35,994 nt of DNA from Pedobacter sp. GTDB lineage: Bacteria; Bacteroidota; Bacteroidia; Sphingobacteriales; Sphingobacteriaceae. The translations under genes and the position numbers were made by a program. The stretch is from the NCBI GenBank assembly GCA_014378705.1, contig JACMND010000054.1, positions 1-35,994 of the forward strand, written 5' to 3'. The stretch's first letter is position 1. Every line of letters starts with the position of its first letter. Positions 25,526 through 34,013 of the stretch are shown here, piece by piece. The notes under the pieces are model-generated. The model was given only the letters and a program-made list of their open reading frames with translations, was not told the DNA's origin and did not search any database.

Positions 25526-28041
25526 TACCTAAATAACGTTAAAACCACCGCAGCCAATGATGCCAGGCCGGTTGAAATTCCAACTAATCCCGCAAGGGAT
25601 GAGGCGTTTTTCTTTTCTTTTTTTGGAACGAATATTTCCGCACCTGGCTGCACTTTGGGGTAATCGTTAAAAAAAAGCAATACCTTACGGGTACTCCTTA
25701 CAGAACCGTTAGCGTAAACTATATAAGATCTTTTTTTAAGCGACCGTTCTGAAAACCCTCCGGCTCCTGAAATGTATCGCTTAAACCCCCGCCCATTGTT
25801 GTAAATTATTGAATTCGGCGAAAGCACTTCACCACTAACCTTTATTGTTTGCAGTTGCTTGGGCACTCGGATGGTATCTCCCTCCTCCAAAGTAAGATCG
25901 AAATCCGAGCCTGGTTTAGCCAATATTTTATCTAAAGAGATTCCAACATAAACGTTCTTAATCGCCTCCTGATCTTTAATATTATCAGTCGAATCTGTTA
26001 AAACCCCTTGTAATCGTTGGAAGGTTTTAAATCTTTCAAGATCATCAGCTTTTGTATCAAAATTATTTTTTTGGGTGGTTTGAATCGGCGCAGCACCGGG
26101 ACGTTTTAATGAGGCACCTTTTGGATAGGCCAGGGCTGTTAATCCGCCTGCACGTGATACCAGATCTGAAATACGTTCGTTTTTACGAACTACTGTGTAA
26201 GTACCCGGATACAATACCTCACCTTCAATTCTAACCTGACGTTGTACTTCATACCCTGTTTCACTTCTGACTGAAACCATGTCAAAAGGCTGAAGAACAA
26301 ATTTTTCTCCGAGCAATTGCAGGTTTTTATCCACATTGACCTGGAAAACCTGGGCGGTAACAGCAGCAGTTGACAGTACATTACTGTTTGTCACACGTCT
26401 TGAAATTTCAATCCGTTGTGGACTTGCTCCTTCCTGGAAACCACCGGATTGAATGATCAGATCTTCTAAACTCATCCCTTCAGCAAAGTCAAAAGTTCCC
26501 GGCTCACGAACTTCTCCTTCTATAGAAACTTTATATTCATCGCGAAGATCAAAAATAGAAGAAATGGTAATCACGTCTTCTCGCTGTAATTGAATATCTG
26601 TAGCAGTACCCGCAAGAATTTTATCCAAATCAAAAGAAATTAATTGAGAGGTATTGTCTGCTTTTAGCCTAGTTATATAACCTCGGGATAAAAAAGCTTC
26701 ATCTGTTACACCTTCGGCTTTTTTTATTAAAGAAGCCAGTGTTAATGTTTTTTCCAGTTCATAATCGCCAGGACGAAAAACAGCGCCTTCTATTGTTACA
26801 CGGTTTTCAAAGCGGTCTAAAATAGGCTCAGCAAAATATTTATCTCCGTTTTTTGGTTTGTAAACATTAAACTCCGATGCAAAAACATCGGTGATTCTTC
26901 TTTCACGATCTGTATTTTGCAGTACTTTAATACGAGCGCTATAAGCTTGCGTATTAAAACCACCGGCAAAATTAATCACGTCCTGTAAAGTTTCACCTGC
27001 AATTGCTTCAAAAATTGCCGGCCGCTTTACCTCACCTGTAAATTCAACACGTACCCTGTAGGTAGGAATACGGATCACATCCTGATCCTGTAAACGGATG
27101 TTATTTGTTTGAAACCCTTTTAACAAAAACTCATAAACGTCCAATTTTCCTACAACCCGGTTGTTTCGTATAATTTCTATCTCACGAAAAGACCCGTTTT
27201 CAGTTGGCCCGCCTGACGCGTAAAGTGCATTAAAGGCTGTCGCAAGAGATGGCAAAGTGTAAGATCCGGGTTTAACAACCTCACCAAGCAAAGTCACTTT
27301 AATACTTCTAATATTACCAATTCCGATAGTTACCTGGGTTCGGCCGTTACGGATGCCGGGGTAAGTGGAGGCTAACCGTGAACGTATTTTTTGTGTAGCC
27401 TGCTCCACTGTCAATCCACTTACGGATAAAATACCGGCATATTCTATGCGAATTGTTCCTTCCGGGCTAACTGTTAATTCGTAGTTTGCTTCGTTATCAC
27501 CGGTAATGTCAATTCTAATTTCATCATCCGGCCCAATCATATAATTGCCGGGAGTTGCCAGGCGCAAATTTGGCTCAAAGGATAAATTGCTATTTTTAAA
27601 TAAGCTGGCACCAAAAATTTTAGATCTCAATTCAATCAAAGCTTTTTCTGCTTCTGTTTCCGGGTCTTCCTGAACTGAATCGGTTGTATCTTGTTCTGTG
27701 TTTAATTTTCGGCCGGTTTTAGGGTCATTAATCCTATTTTTTTTATCTGCATCCGGTTTTTCTTTAAGTGCATCCTGCTTTTTAATCTTTTCAACCCTTT
27801 CCCTTAGCTTTTGTATTTCTTCGGGACGCATTCCCCTGGCTTGCGCTACCTGTTCCAGTTGTGATTCAGACAATCCAGTTGATTCTACCTGGCGTAGAAA
27901 TGCCCTGATCTGGTCATCAGAAAGCTCATCAACCCGTACATTGCTTAGGTTTTGAGGATTGATGGTTTGTGACTTGCTACTACTCGAATAAAAAATTCCT
28001 GAAAGTAAACAGAGAAGTAATAAGATTCTTTTAATATTCAT
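25525..28041 (-). CDS. wza: Outer-membrane polysaccharide export protein with multiple SLBB domains (Wza family)
   Basis: The 838-residue protein has a signal peptide (about 1-24) and a charged, coiled-coil-like linker (about 65-145). A Poly_export domain is marked by MIGPDDEIRIDITG, and six SLBB-like repeats are recognisable by [V/I]xGEVxxPG (for example IEGEVREPGTF and IEGEVLYPGTY). A hydrophobic segment LAGLVGISTGLASLAAVVLTLF closes the C-terminus. E. coli Wza is about 380 residues with fewer SLBB domains; this long form is normal in Bacteroidota. No clear lipobox is seen, though Cys11 lies in the hydrophobic stretch. It forms the export channel for the polymer. Confidence 0.9.
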   Translation of the reverse strand: MNIKRILLLLCLLSGIFYSSSSKSQTINPQNLSNVRVDELSDDQIRAFLRQVESTGLSESQLEQVAQARGMRPEEIQKLRERVEKIKKQDALKEKPDADKKNRINDPKTGRKLNTEQDTTDSVQEDPETEAEKALIELRSKIFGASLFKNSNLSFEPNLRLATPGNYMIGPDDEIRIDITGDNEANYELTVSPEGTIRIEYAGILSVSGLTVEQATQKIRSRLASTYPGIRNGRTQVTIGIGNIRSIKVTLLGEVVKPGSYTLPSLATAFNALYASGGPTENGSFREIEIIRNNRVVGKLDVYEFLLKGFQTNNIRLQDQDVIRIPTYRVRVEFTGEVKRPAIFEAIAGETLQDVINFAGGFNTQAYSARIKVLQNTDRERRITDVFASEFNVYKPKNGDKYFAEPILDRFENRVTIEGAVFRPGDYELEKTLTLASLIKKAEGVTDEAFLSRGYITRLKADNTSQLISFDLDKILAGTATDIQLQREDVITISSIFDLRDEYKVSIEGEVREPGTFDFAEGMSLEDLIIQSGGFQEGASPQRIEISRRVTNSNVLSTAAVTAQVFQVNVDKNLQLLGEKFVLQPFDMVSVRSETGYEVQRQVRIEGEVLYPGTYTVVRKNERISDLVSRAGGLTALAYPKGASLKRPGAAPIQTTQKNNFDTKADDLERFKTFQRLQGVLTDSTDNIKDQEAIKNVYVGISLDKILAKPGSDFDLTLEEGDTIRVPKQLQTIKVSGEVLSPNSIIYNNGRGFKRYISGAGGFSERSLKKRSYIVYANGSVRSTRKVLLFFNDYPKVQPGAEIFVPKKEKKNASSLAGLVGISTGLASLAAVVLTLFR

Positions 28042-28189
28042 TTATCAGATATGAGTTTTGAGATGTGAGTATTGAAACATTTCCCATCTCCAATATTATC
28101 TCTTTTGTTACGCTTAAAGCTTTCTTATAAGTATTTATAGGCTGGTTTAAATTTGATAGTTCAATTTCAAATTTTTTGGAGAGTTCCAT
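28031..28189 (-). pseudogene. Probable remnant of a HEPN (HI0074-like) partner of the nucleotidyltransferase
   Basis: An ATG at 28187-28189, inside the 3' end of the nucleotidyltransferase gene, opens a 52-codon frame that ends within the first codons of wza. Its beginning, MELSKKFEIELSNLNQP, followed by KALSV, looks like the start of HI0074-type HEPN proteins. Those normally continue to about 130 residues with a long helical bundle and a catalytic RxxxxxH motif. Here everything after about residue 30 is missing or unrelated. The usual arrangement (HEPN gene overlapping the MNT gene end) is kept, so I read it as a deletion remnant. Chance similarity in a short frame is possible. Confidence 0.4.
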
Positions 28190-28470
28190 ACGATTATCTT
28201 CTTTAAAGCTTCTTCTCTAAAACTACTGTCAACCTGATTAAAATCTCTCAAATCTACATGAAAAGGAACAATGCTTTCTTCTATTGCATTCTCAATCTCG
28301 GCTCTTAACATAACAGGTAAATCCGAGTCACCTAAAAACCCAATATCAATATCTGAAATCTGATACGCATTGCCCACAGCTCTACTGCCAAATAAAAAGA
28401 TCGCATATTTATCTGAAGGCACTTTTTTAAGTACGATCTCTCTAATAATATTTACATAATCTACCAACAC
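28147..28470 (-). CDS. Minimal nucleotidyltransferase (MNT, HI0073-like)
   Basis: The 107-residue protein has the nucleotidyltransferase fold signature GSRAVG at 28-33 with SDIDIG (Asp40, Asp42), and a third acidic residue at Asp73 in HVDLRD, so the catalytic triad looks complete. Such MNT proteins are usually paired with HEPN proteins as toxin-antitoxin systems in which the MNT adenylylates the HEPN toxin. The full partner is absent; only a short fragment follows. The start is GTG (28468-28470), 3 bp after gmd's stop. It is a frequent passenger of polysaccharide loci and is unlikely to be part of the sugar pathway. Confidence 0.8.
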   Translation of the reverse strand: MLVDYVNIIREIVLKKVPSDKYAIFLFGSRAVGNAYQISDIDIGFLGDSDLPVMLRAEIENAIEESIVPFHVDLRDFNQVDSSFREEALKKIIVWNSPKNLKLNYQI

Positions 28471-28473
28471 GTT

Positions 28474-29607
28474 CTACTCAAAATAATTTAAAACTGTAAA
28501 GCCTCCTTTTTTTAAATATTCATCTTTTTTCATCAGATGAAGATCAGAAGTTACCATCTCCTTAACTAAAGCAGCAAGATTATATTTTGGTTTCCAACCC
28601 AATTTATTATGGCATTTTGAAGCATCTCCAACCAGGAGATCTACTTCGGTAGGCCTGAAATATTTAGGGTCTACTTTAATAATTGTTTGACCAAGTTTAA
28701 GCTCATTTTTAACTCCCAAACTTGCACAAATTTCATCGTCAAAATCAATAATAACCCCTTTCTCGTTCTCATTTTTTCCACTAAACTCAATTTCAATACC
28801 CAGCTCAGAAAAACTCATTCTGATAAAATCACGTACCGTTGTGGTTACTCCGGTTGCAATAACGAAATCTTCTGGTTTTTCTTGTTGCAACATCAGCCAC
28901 ATGGCTTCTACATAATCTTTAGCGTGGCCCCAATCCCTCCGGGCCGATAAGTTACCCAGATATAAGCAGCTCTGTAAACCCAAGGCAATTTTTGCTGCGG
29001 CCCTTGTAATTTTACGGGTAACAAAAGTTTCGCCGCGTACAGGGCTTTCATGATTAAAAAGAATTCCGTTACAAGCGAACATATTATAGGCTTCGCGGTA
29101 ATTTACCGTAATCCAGTAAGCATACATTTTAGCTACGGCATAAGGTGAACGCGGATAAAAAGGGGTCGTTTCGTTTTGAGGAACAGCTTGAACCATTCCA
29201 TATAATTCTGAAGTAGATGCTTGATAAATACGCGTTTTTTCAGTCAATCCCAATAAGCGAACCGCTTCAAGAATTCGCAGAGTTCCTATTCCATCCGCGT
29301 TAGCAGTGTATTCCGGTGTTTCAAAGCTTACCTGCACATGGCTCATTGCCGCTAGATTGTAAATTTCATCTGGCTGAACTTCCTGAATTATCCGAATAAG
29401 GTTGGTTGAATCGGTAAGATCACCGTAGTGAAGCTTGATGTTTAGGTTCTCTTCATGCGGGTCCTGATACAGATGGTCAATTCTATCTGTATTGAATAAA
29501 GAACTTCGGCGTTTTAACCCGTGGACAAAATAACCCTTCTTTAATAAAAACTCTGCTAAATAAGCACCATCCTGACCCGTTATACCTGTAATTAAAGCAA
29601 CCTTCAT
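28474..29607 (-). CDS. gmd: GDP-mannose 4,6-dehydratase
   Basis: The 377-residue extended SDR has [11 protein letters not shown] at 7-17, STSELYG at 131-137 and Tyr156/Lys160 in [21 protein letters not shown] is a near-invariant GMD segment. It converts GDP-mannose to GDP-4-keto-6-deoxymannose, the precursor of GDP-L-fucose, GDP-D-rhamnose or GDP-perosamine. No fcl, rmd or per gene follows, so the end product must depend on genes elsewhere. A 282-bp gap with a 26-bp near-perfect palindrome lies upstream, suggesting that gmd begins its own transcript. Confidence 0.93.
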   Translation of the reverse strand: MKVALITGITGQDGAYLAEFLLKKGYFVHGLKRRSSLFNTDRIDHLYQDPHEENLNIKLHYGDLTDSTNLIRIIQEVQPDEIYNLAAMSHVQVSFETPEYTANADGIGTLRILEAVRLLGLTEKTRIYQASTSELYGMVQAVPQNETTPFYPRSPYAVAKMYAYWITVNYREAYNMFACNGILFNHESPVRGETFVTRKITRAAAKIALGLQSCLYLGNLSARRDWGHAKDYVEAMWLMLQQEKPEDFVIATGVTTTVRDFIRMSFSELGIEIEFSGKNENEKGVIIDFDDEICASLGVKNELKLGQTIIKVDPKYFRPTEVDLLVGDASKCHNKLGWKPKYNLAALVKEMVTSDLHLMKKDEYLKKGGFTVLNYFE

Positions 29608-29631
29608 TAATAACTAAAGTATTTTGTTGAG

Positions 29632-29657
29632 ATATTATTTAACCGGTTTAATAATAT
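29632..29657. promoter_or_regulatory. 26-bp near-perfect palindrome upstream of gmd
   Basis: The dyad is centred on CC|GG in AACCGGTT at 29641-29648, with outer arms ATATTATT (29632-29639) and AATAATAT (29650-29657). Twenty-four of the 26 positions are symmetric; only the T at 29640 facing the T at 29649 breaks it. It ends 24 bp before the gmd start codon. With no spacer it looks more like a protein-binding operator than a hairpin terminator, and there is no U-tract. It is the strongest symmetric element in the window outside the terminator. Its role is inferred. Confidence 0.5.
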
Positions 29658-29889
29658 TTTAACGTCAGATAAAGGCACAAGCGTTTAAAATGCTCTATAA
29701 ACTTTATTCAACGCTGCAAAAATATAGTTTTTTATCGATTTATTTGGTTCTGATAAAAGGAAACAGTTGTGAGGTTGATTGTGAGATTCAGGAATAGTTT
29801 GCTTAAATAGGTAAATTACAAGATTAAACTTCGTAAGGGCTACTTGAGAACCAAAAGTATTAGACTTCTTTTTCAGATACCGCTTTTCT

Positions 29890-30750
<861 letters not shown>

Positions 30751-30760
30751 TTATTGGTTC

Positions 30761-31624
30761 TTAACTTAATATGCCATTTAAATTGACTAAACATTTTTTT
30801 AAACTATCCCGCCAATAAGGTATTTTTATGCCTGCAGAAGCTTTAATTTTCGATTTATCCATTACAGAAAATGCCGGCCTTACCGCTCTGGATGTATATT
30901 CGGCACTTAATATGGGTAACACTGTTACGGGCATCCCGCTTATCTCAAATATCGCTTTCGCAAAATCATACCATGAACTAACCCCTTCATTACTATAATG
31001 ATAAATTCCATAATCCCTATTTTCAGTCGAAATTAAAGTAAGGATGCATTCTGCAAGGTCAGGAGCATAAGTGGGCGTTCCAATCTGATCTGAGATAACG
31101 CTTAATTGATCGCGTTCTTTGCCAAGTTTAAGCATCGTTTTAACAAAATTATTTCCATACTCAGAATACAGCCAACTGGTTCTTAGTATAAAAAAGTTTA
31201 TGTTATGTTCTGCGATAGCTATTTCACCTTCCAATTTTGTTAAACCATAAACATTTATGGGTTCTGTAAGATCTGTTTCGGTAAGAGGTAACGGCGTACG
31301 GCCGGCAAAAACAAAATCAGTTGAGATATGAACAAGTATGGCATTGTATTTCCTGCAAAGCTCAGCAAGGTTTGCGGCCCCATCCTTATTTATCTTTCTT
31401 GCTATAATTAAATCATCTTCAGCTTTATCTACAGCGGTATACGCCGCACAATTAATTACATAATCAGGTTTTTCTTTTTCAAAAAGTTCCTTTATTAATT
31501 CAACTTTTAAAATATCTGCTAATTCTTCTTCTGGAAACAATACATCAATGGCAAATTGATCTGATACTTTTTTTAAACATTGGCCAAGCTGCCCGTTACC
31601 GCCAAAAACGATTGCTTTGATCAT
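30761..31624 (-). CDS. rmlD: dTDP-4-dehydrorhamnose reductase
   Basis: The 287-residue SDR begins IVFGGNGQLGQ (5-14), has INCAAYTAVDKAE at 57-69, STDFVF at 101-106 and the catalytic Tyr126/Lys130 in YGLTK. These match RmlD, which reduces the 4-keto group to give dTDP-L-rhamnose. It is transcribed ahead of rmlA with a 10-bp gap. Because rmlB and rmlC are missing here, the pathway must be completed from elsewhere in the genome. A 138-bp gap separates it from the DUF3109 gene, so its promoter may lie there. Confidence 0.92.
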   Translation of the reverse strand: MIKAIVFGGNGQLGQCLKKVSDQFAIDVLFPEEELADILKVELIKELFEKEKPDYVINCAAYTAVDKAEDDLIIARKINKDGAANLAELCRKYNAILVHISTDFVFAGRTPLPLTETDLTEPINVYGLTKLEGEIAIAEHNINFFILRTSWLYSEYGNNFVKTMLKLGKERDQLSVISDQIGTPTYAPDLAECILTLISTENRDYGIYHYSNEGVSSWYDFAKAIFEISGMPVTVLPILSAEYTSRAVRPAFSVMDKSKIKASAGIKIPYWRDSLKKCLVNLNGILS

Positions 31625-31670
31625 ACTTTAACAGGATTCAGATTAATATTTGTAATATACCATTCTATTT

Positions 31671-31731
31671 ATCTGCTTAAGATAAAGTAAGAAACGGCGA
31701 AATTAACAAAATTAAGCGCTAATAAGCAGAT
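31671..31731. repeat. 9-bp inverted repeat upstream of rmlD
   Basis: ATCTGCTTA at 31671-31679 and its exact complement TAAGCAGAT at 31723-31731 flank 43 nt in the gap between the DUF3109 gene and rmlD. The long spacing makes a transcript hairpin unlikely, but two half-sites for a dimeric regulator or a looped structure are possible. The match is short, so chance is a serious alternative. Confidence 0.3.
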
Positions 31732-31762
31732 ACCCGTTGAAATGAAATTTTCGACTAAAGGC

Positions 31763-32335
31763 TTACGCCTGATTAAATAGCTCTACCTGTTTTGTTAATT
31801 CCTCATACCATTCCAATCCGTATTTACGGATTAGCGGTTCTTTTAAAAACTGAAAGACAGATACTTTTAGTTCATTACCAAAGGCACAAGCCGGACTGCA
31901 AATATTCCAACGGTCGTAATGCAAAACTTCAAATTCTGGATAACTGGTTACTCTAATCGGGTACAGGTGGCAGGAAATCGGTTTCTTCCAGGCTATTTTT
32001 CCATTCTCATAAGCCTTCTCAATTGCGCATTTTGATATGCCACTTTCCCAGGTAACATACGCACACTCTTTATACGTATCTACACATGGGGTTGTGTAAT
32101 CACCTTCAAAATCTTTAACATAAGTTCCATTTTCTTCAATGGTTTTAATCCCCTTTGCTGTCATAAAAGGTTTAATAAACGGATAGATCTCATCTAAAAC
32201 AGCAAGTTCTGACAGTTCCAGTGGTGCGCCTGAGTCGCCTTCAATACAACAGGCACCTTTACATTTGTTCAGGTTGCAAACAAAATTTTCCCTGATAATA
32301 TCCTCATGCACCAATGTGCTTTGAACTTCAATCAT
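31763..32335 (-). CDS. DUF3109 cysteine-rich protein
   Basis: The 190-residue protein contains ten cysteines, including the cluster at C20, C25, C29 and C30 (CNLNKCKGACC), then C84, C91, C103, C122 (SCHLYPIR) and C146/C150 (CSPAC). The pattern is that of DUF3109, related to the YkgJ-type metal-binding domain, and suggests Fe or Zn binding. The biochemical function is unknown. It is a conserved housekeeping-type gene in Bacteroidota and lies 12 bp after the DUF3108 gene, probably in one transcript with it. It is not expected to be part of the polysaccharide pathway. Confidence 0.85.
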   Translation of the reverse strand: MIEVQSTLVHEDIIRENFVCNLNKCKGACCIEGDSGAPLELSELAVLDEIYPFIKPFMTAKGIKTIEENGTYVKDFEGDYTTPCVDTYKECAYVTWESGISKCAIEKAYENGKIAWKKPISCHLYPIRVTSYPEFEVLHYDRWNICSPACAFGNELKVSVFQFLKEPLIRKYGLEWYEELTKQVELFNQA

Positions 32336-32347
32336 TCTTAAATATTT

Positions 32348-33121
32348 TTATTTGGAGGCTACTAACGGGTATTTAAGCCCTGTAGCATGAGTTAATTCCA
32401 TGGTAACCGATCCTACCAAAATCTCTACCTGGGCCTTAACCGGAATTCGATTATTATCATCTGTGATCCATAAAAACAATTTGCTGTCTTTACGAAAAAT
32501 ACGACCCGGTTGTATGGACGGGCTAAATTTTAAACAATTTAAATTACCCAACGAAGTTTTTACCCGCTCTTTCCCTAAATATTGAATGGTTAGATTTGTA
32601 ACACCGTCATCAAGGAAATAATCTAGAGAAAATTTATCGCCGTTTTTAATTTTGGTAAGGTCTAAGCCTCTTGCGAAGTAGTATGCCGATACAATATCAA
32701 ACGTTTGCCCGGTACTTTTAAAATTTCCCTTATTTGTCACAATTTTTTTCTCTTGCTGATAAAAACGTGCCTTATCCCTTCGTCTGTAATTTGCTTCACG
32801 TATATCTTCTGTGTATAGATAGGGAACCATTTCATCTTTATCTATATACGAATCATAACGGTTTCGAACTTTATAAAAAATATTAAAACTTCCTGCTGTT
32901 CTGCCTAATGCGGTTAATTGAAATACCTCTTTATTATTAAATTTTACTTCCGTTTCCTTTACCTGCAAAGTTGCTTCCGCGGCCGTAAAAAATCCGTACC
33001 TAAAACGATATTTCAGTTGTTCTCCAGCTTTAAACACAGATTCTTTTTTATTGATAAGCTTCTGGCCATACAAGCTGATCGAAAAAATTGACAAGGATAA
33101 TAAGATGATTATCTTCTTCAT
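32348..33121 (-). CDS. DUF3108 secreted protein
   Basis: The 257-residue protein starts with a signal peptide (MKKIIILLSLSIFSISLYGQ) and continues as a beta-rich soluble domain. Segments such as FKAGEQLKYRFRYGFFTAAEATLQ and a late PGRIFRKDSKLFLWITDD fit the DUF3108 family, which has a beta-barrel or beta-sandwich fold and unknown function. It should be periplasmic. No lipobox is visible. It precedes the DUF3109 gene by 12 bp and follows a 307-bp gap that likely holds its promoter. Confidence 0.82.
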   Translation of the reverse strand: MKKIIILLSLSIFSISLYGQKLINKKESVFKAGEQLKYRFRYGFFTAAEATLQVKETEVKFNNKEVFQLTALGRTAGSFNIFYKVRNRYDSYIDKDEMVPYLYTEDIREANYRRRDKARFYQQEKKIVTNKGNFKSTGQTFDIVSAYYFARGLDLTKIKNGDKFSLDYFLDDGVTNLTIQYLGKERVKTSLGNLNCLKFSPSIQPGRIFRKDSKLFLWITDDNNRIPVKAQVEILVGSVTMELTHATGLKYPLVASK

Positions 33122-33428
33122 ATAGAATATAACGTAGAGAGGATTTAAATTGTGCTTATCAAATTGCTGAAACTGTTTTTAAGAATTAACGATGAACCTA
33201 TCTATTAGACCTGATCGATACAACAATTCACCTCCTTTAAAAGACTATAGAACGAACGTAAATTTTGCATAGGCCCTGATTTTATTAGATCCTGAATGAT
33301 TAGAAAAGCAATTTCAGTTCGTTTAGGTTATTTCAGTCCCGTTATATGTTTCAAGCCCTGGATAAAACCAGATGCTCTTTACTGCTGCCGGGTTTATTTA
33401 ACCCTTCCAGTGTTCCAGTGCAGGTATA
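33122..33428. other. 307-bp intergenic region between DUF2480 and DUF3108 genes
   Basis: No open frame of note is present on either strand. On the minus strand, TAAAGGAGGTGA at 33228-33239 is a perfect Shine-Dalgarno-like 12-mer, but only a 14-codon frame starting at TTG follows it. About 20 nt beyond a nearby TTG is TAGGTTCA, a poor match to the Bacteroidota -7 element TAnnTTTG. A small GGGTT/AACCC hairpin lies at 33390-33404 without a T-tract. I would expect the DUF3108 promoter here but cannot place it. Confidence 0.5.
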
Positions 33429-33944
33429 CTAATCCTTACGTTTGTAAATTGGTACGGTAGAACAAGGTTCGCCATACATAATGCTTTTGGCCACGCCAGA
33501 CAGTCTTTCAGTTATGGACACAAAGGCTGAAACAGGCACATCAACATCACCACATCCTTTAATCACCACCCGCTGATCGCGATATTTCTCAATATCTAAT
33601 GCTTTGATCTTCTGTTGAAACAACACCGTTTCCAGTGTATTTAAATCACCAAAAGTTATTGACAAAGCAAATGGCGCCATTTTAACAGCCAGTAACATAT
33701 AGGCCCATGTAGGAACAATGGCGTCTGCCGAACAGATTATAGCCATGTGTTTACCTGTGTAAACAGACCAGTCATAGTCTTTAACAAACTCCCTGAAATC
33801 TCGCTCTCTGAGCATCAGACCGTGAAAAAGGTTATCTTTAATGTCGTACAAAACCCGCTCGCCCTCCGGATAAAATGCTGCAAGATCTATACTGACTAAA
33901 CCACTTTGAGCTACTTTATTTACTATACTTTCCTGTATTTGCAT
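33429..33944 (-). CDS. DUF2480 family protein
   Basis: The 171-residue soluble protein starts MQIQESIVNKVAQSGLVSIDL and ends with a conserved-looking segment, KSIMYGEPCSTVPIYKRK. It also has VIKGCGDVDVPVSAF. These are DUF2480 features; the family is found in Bacteroidota and has no established function. The two conserved cysteines (about residues 132 and 162) might bind metal or form a disulfide. There is no signal peptide. An intrinsic terminator ends about 10 bp before its start codon, so its promoter must be very close or within the preceding PPIase gene. Confidence 0.85.
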   Translation of the reverse strand: MQIQESIVNKVAQSGLVSIDLAAFYPEGERVLYDIKDNLFHGLMLRERDFREFVKDYDWSVYTGKHMAIICSADAIVPTWAYMLLAVKMAPFALSITFGDLNTLETVLFQQKIKALDIEKYRDQRVVIKGCGDVDVPVSAFVSITERLSGVAKSIMYGEPCSTVPIYKRKD

Positions 33945-33954
33945 TTAAGCTATA

Positions 33955-33991
33955 AATAAAAAAATCCGAAAGAAATACAATTCTTCCGGAT
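33955..33991 (-). terminator. Intrinsic terminator after the PPIase gene
   Basis: On the minus strand the arms ATCCGGAAGAA and TTCTTTCGGAT (plus-strand 33981-33991 and 33964-33974) form an 11-bp stem with one G-U wobble and a 6-nt loop, followed directly by a T-rich run. It lies 22 bp past the PPIase stop codon and is the only convincing Rho-independent terminator I found. It separates the PPIase transcript from the DUF2480 gene. Confidence 0.85.
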
Positions 33992-34013
33992 GTAAAGTTA
34001 AGAATTTAAGAAC

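Noticed and set aside
29717-29724. TATTTTTG on the minus strand, matching the Bacteroidota -7 consensus upstream of gmd
   Set aside because: No TTG -33 element is present at the right spacing. A second -7 match at 29852-29859 has the same problem. AT-rich DNA yields such matches easily.
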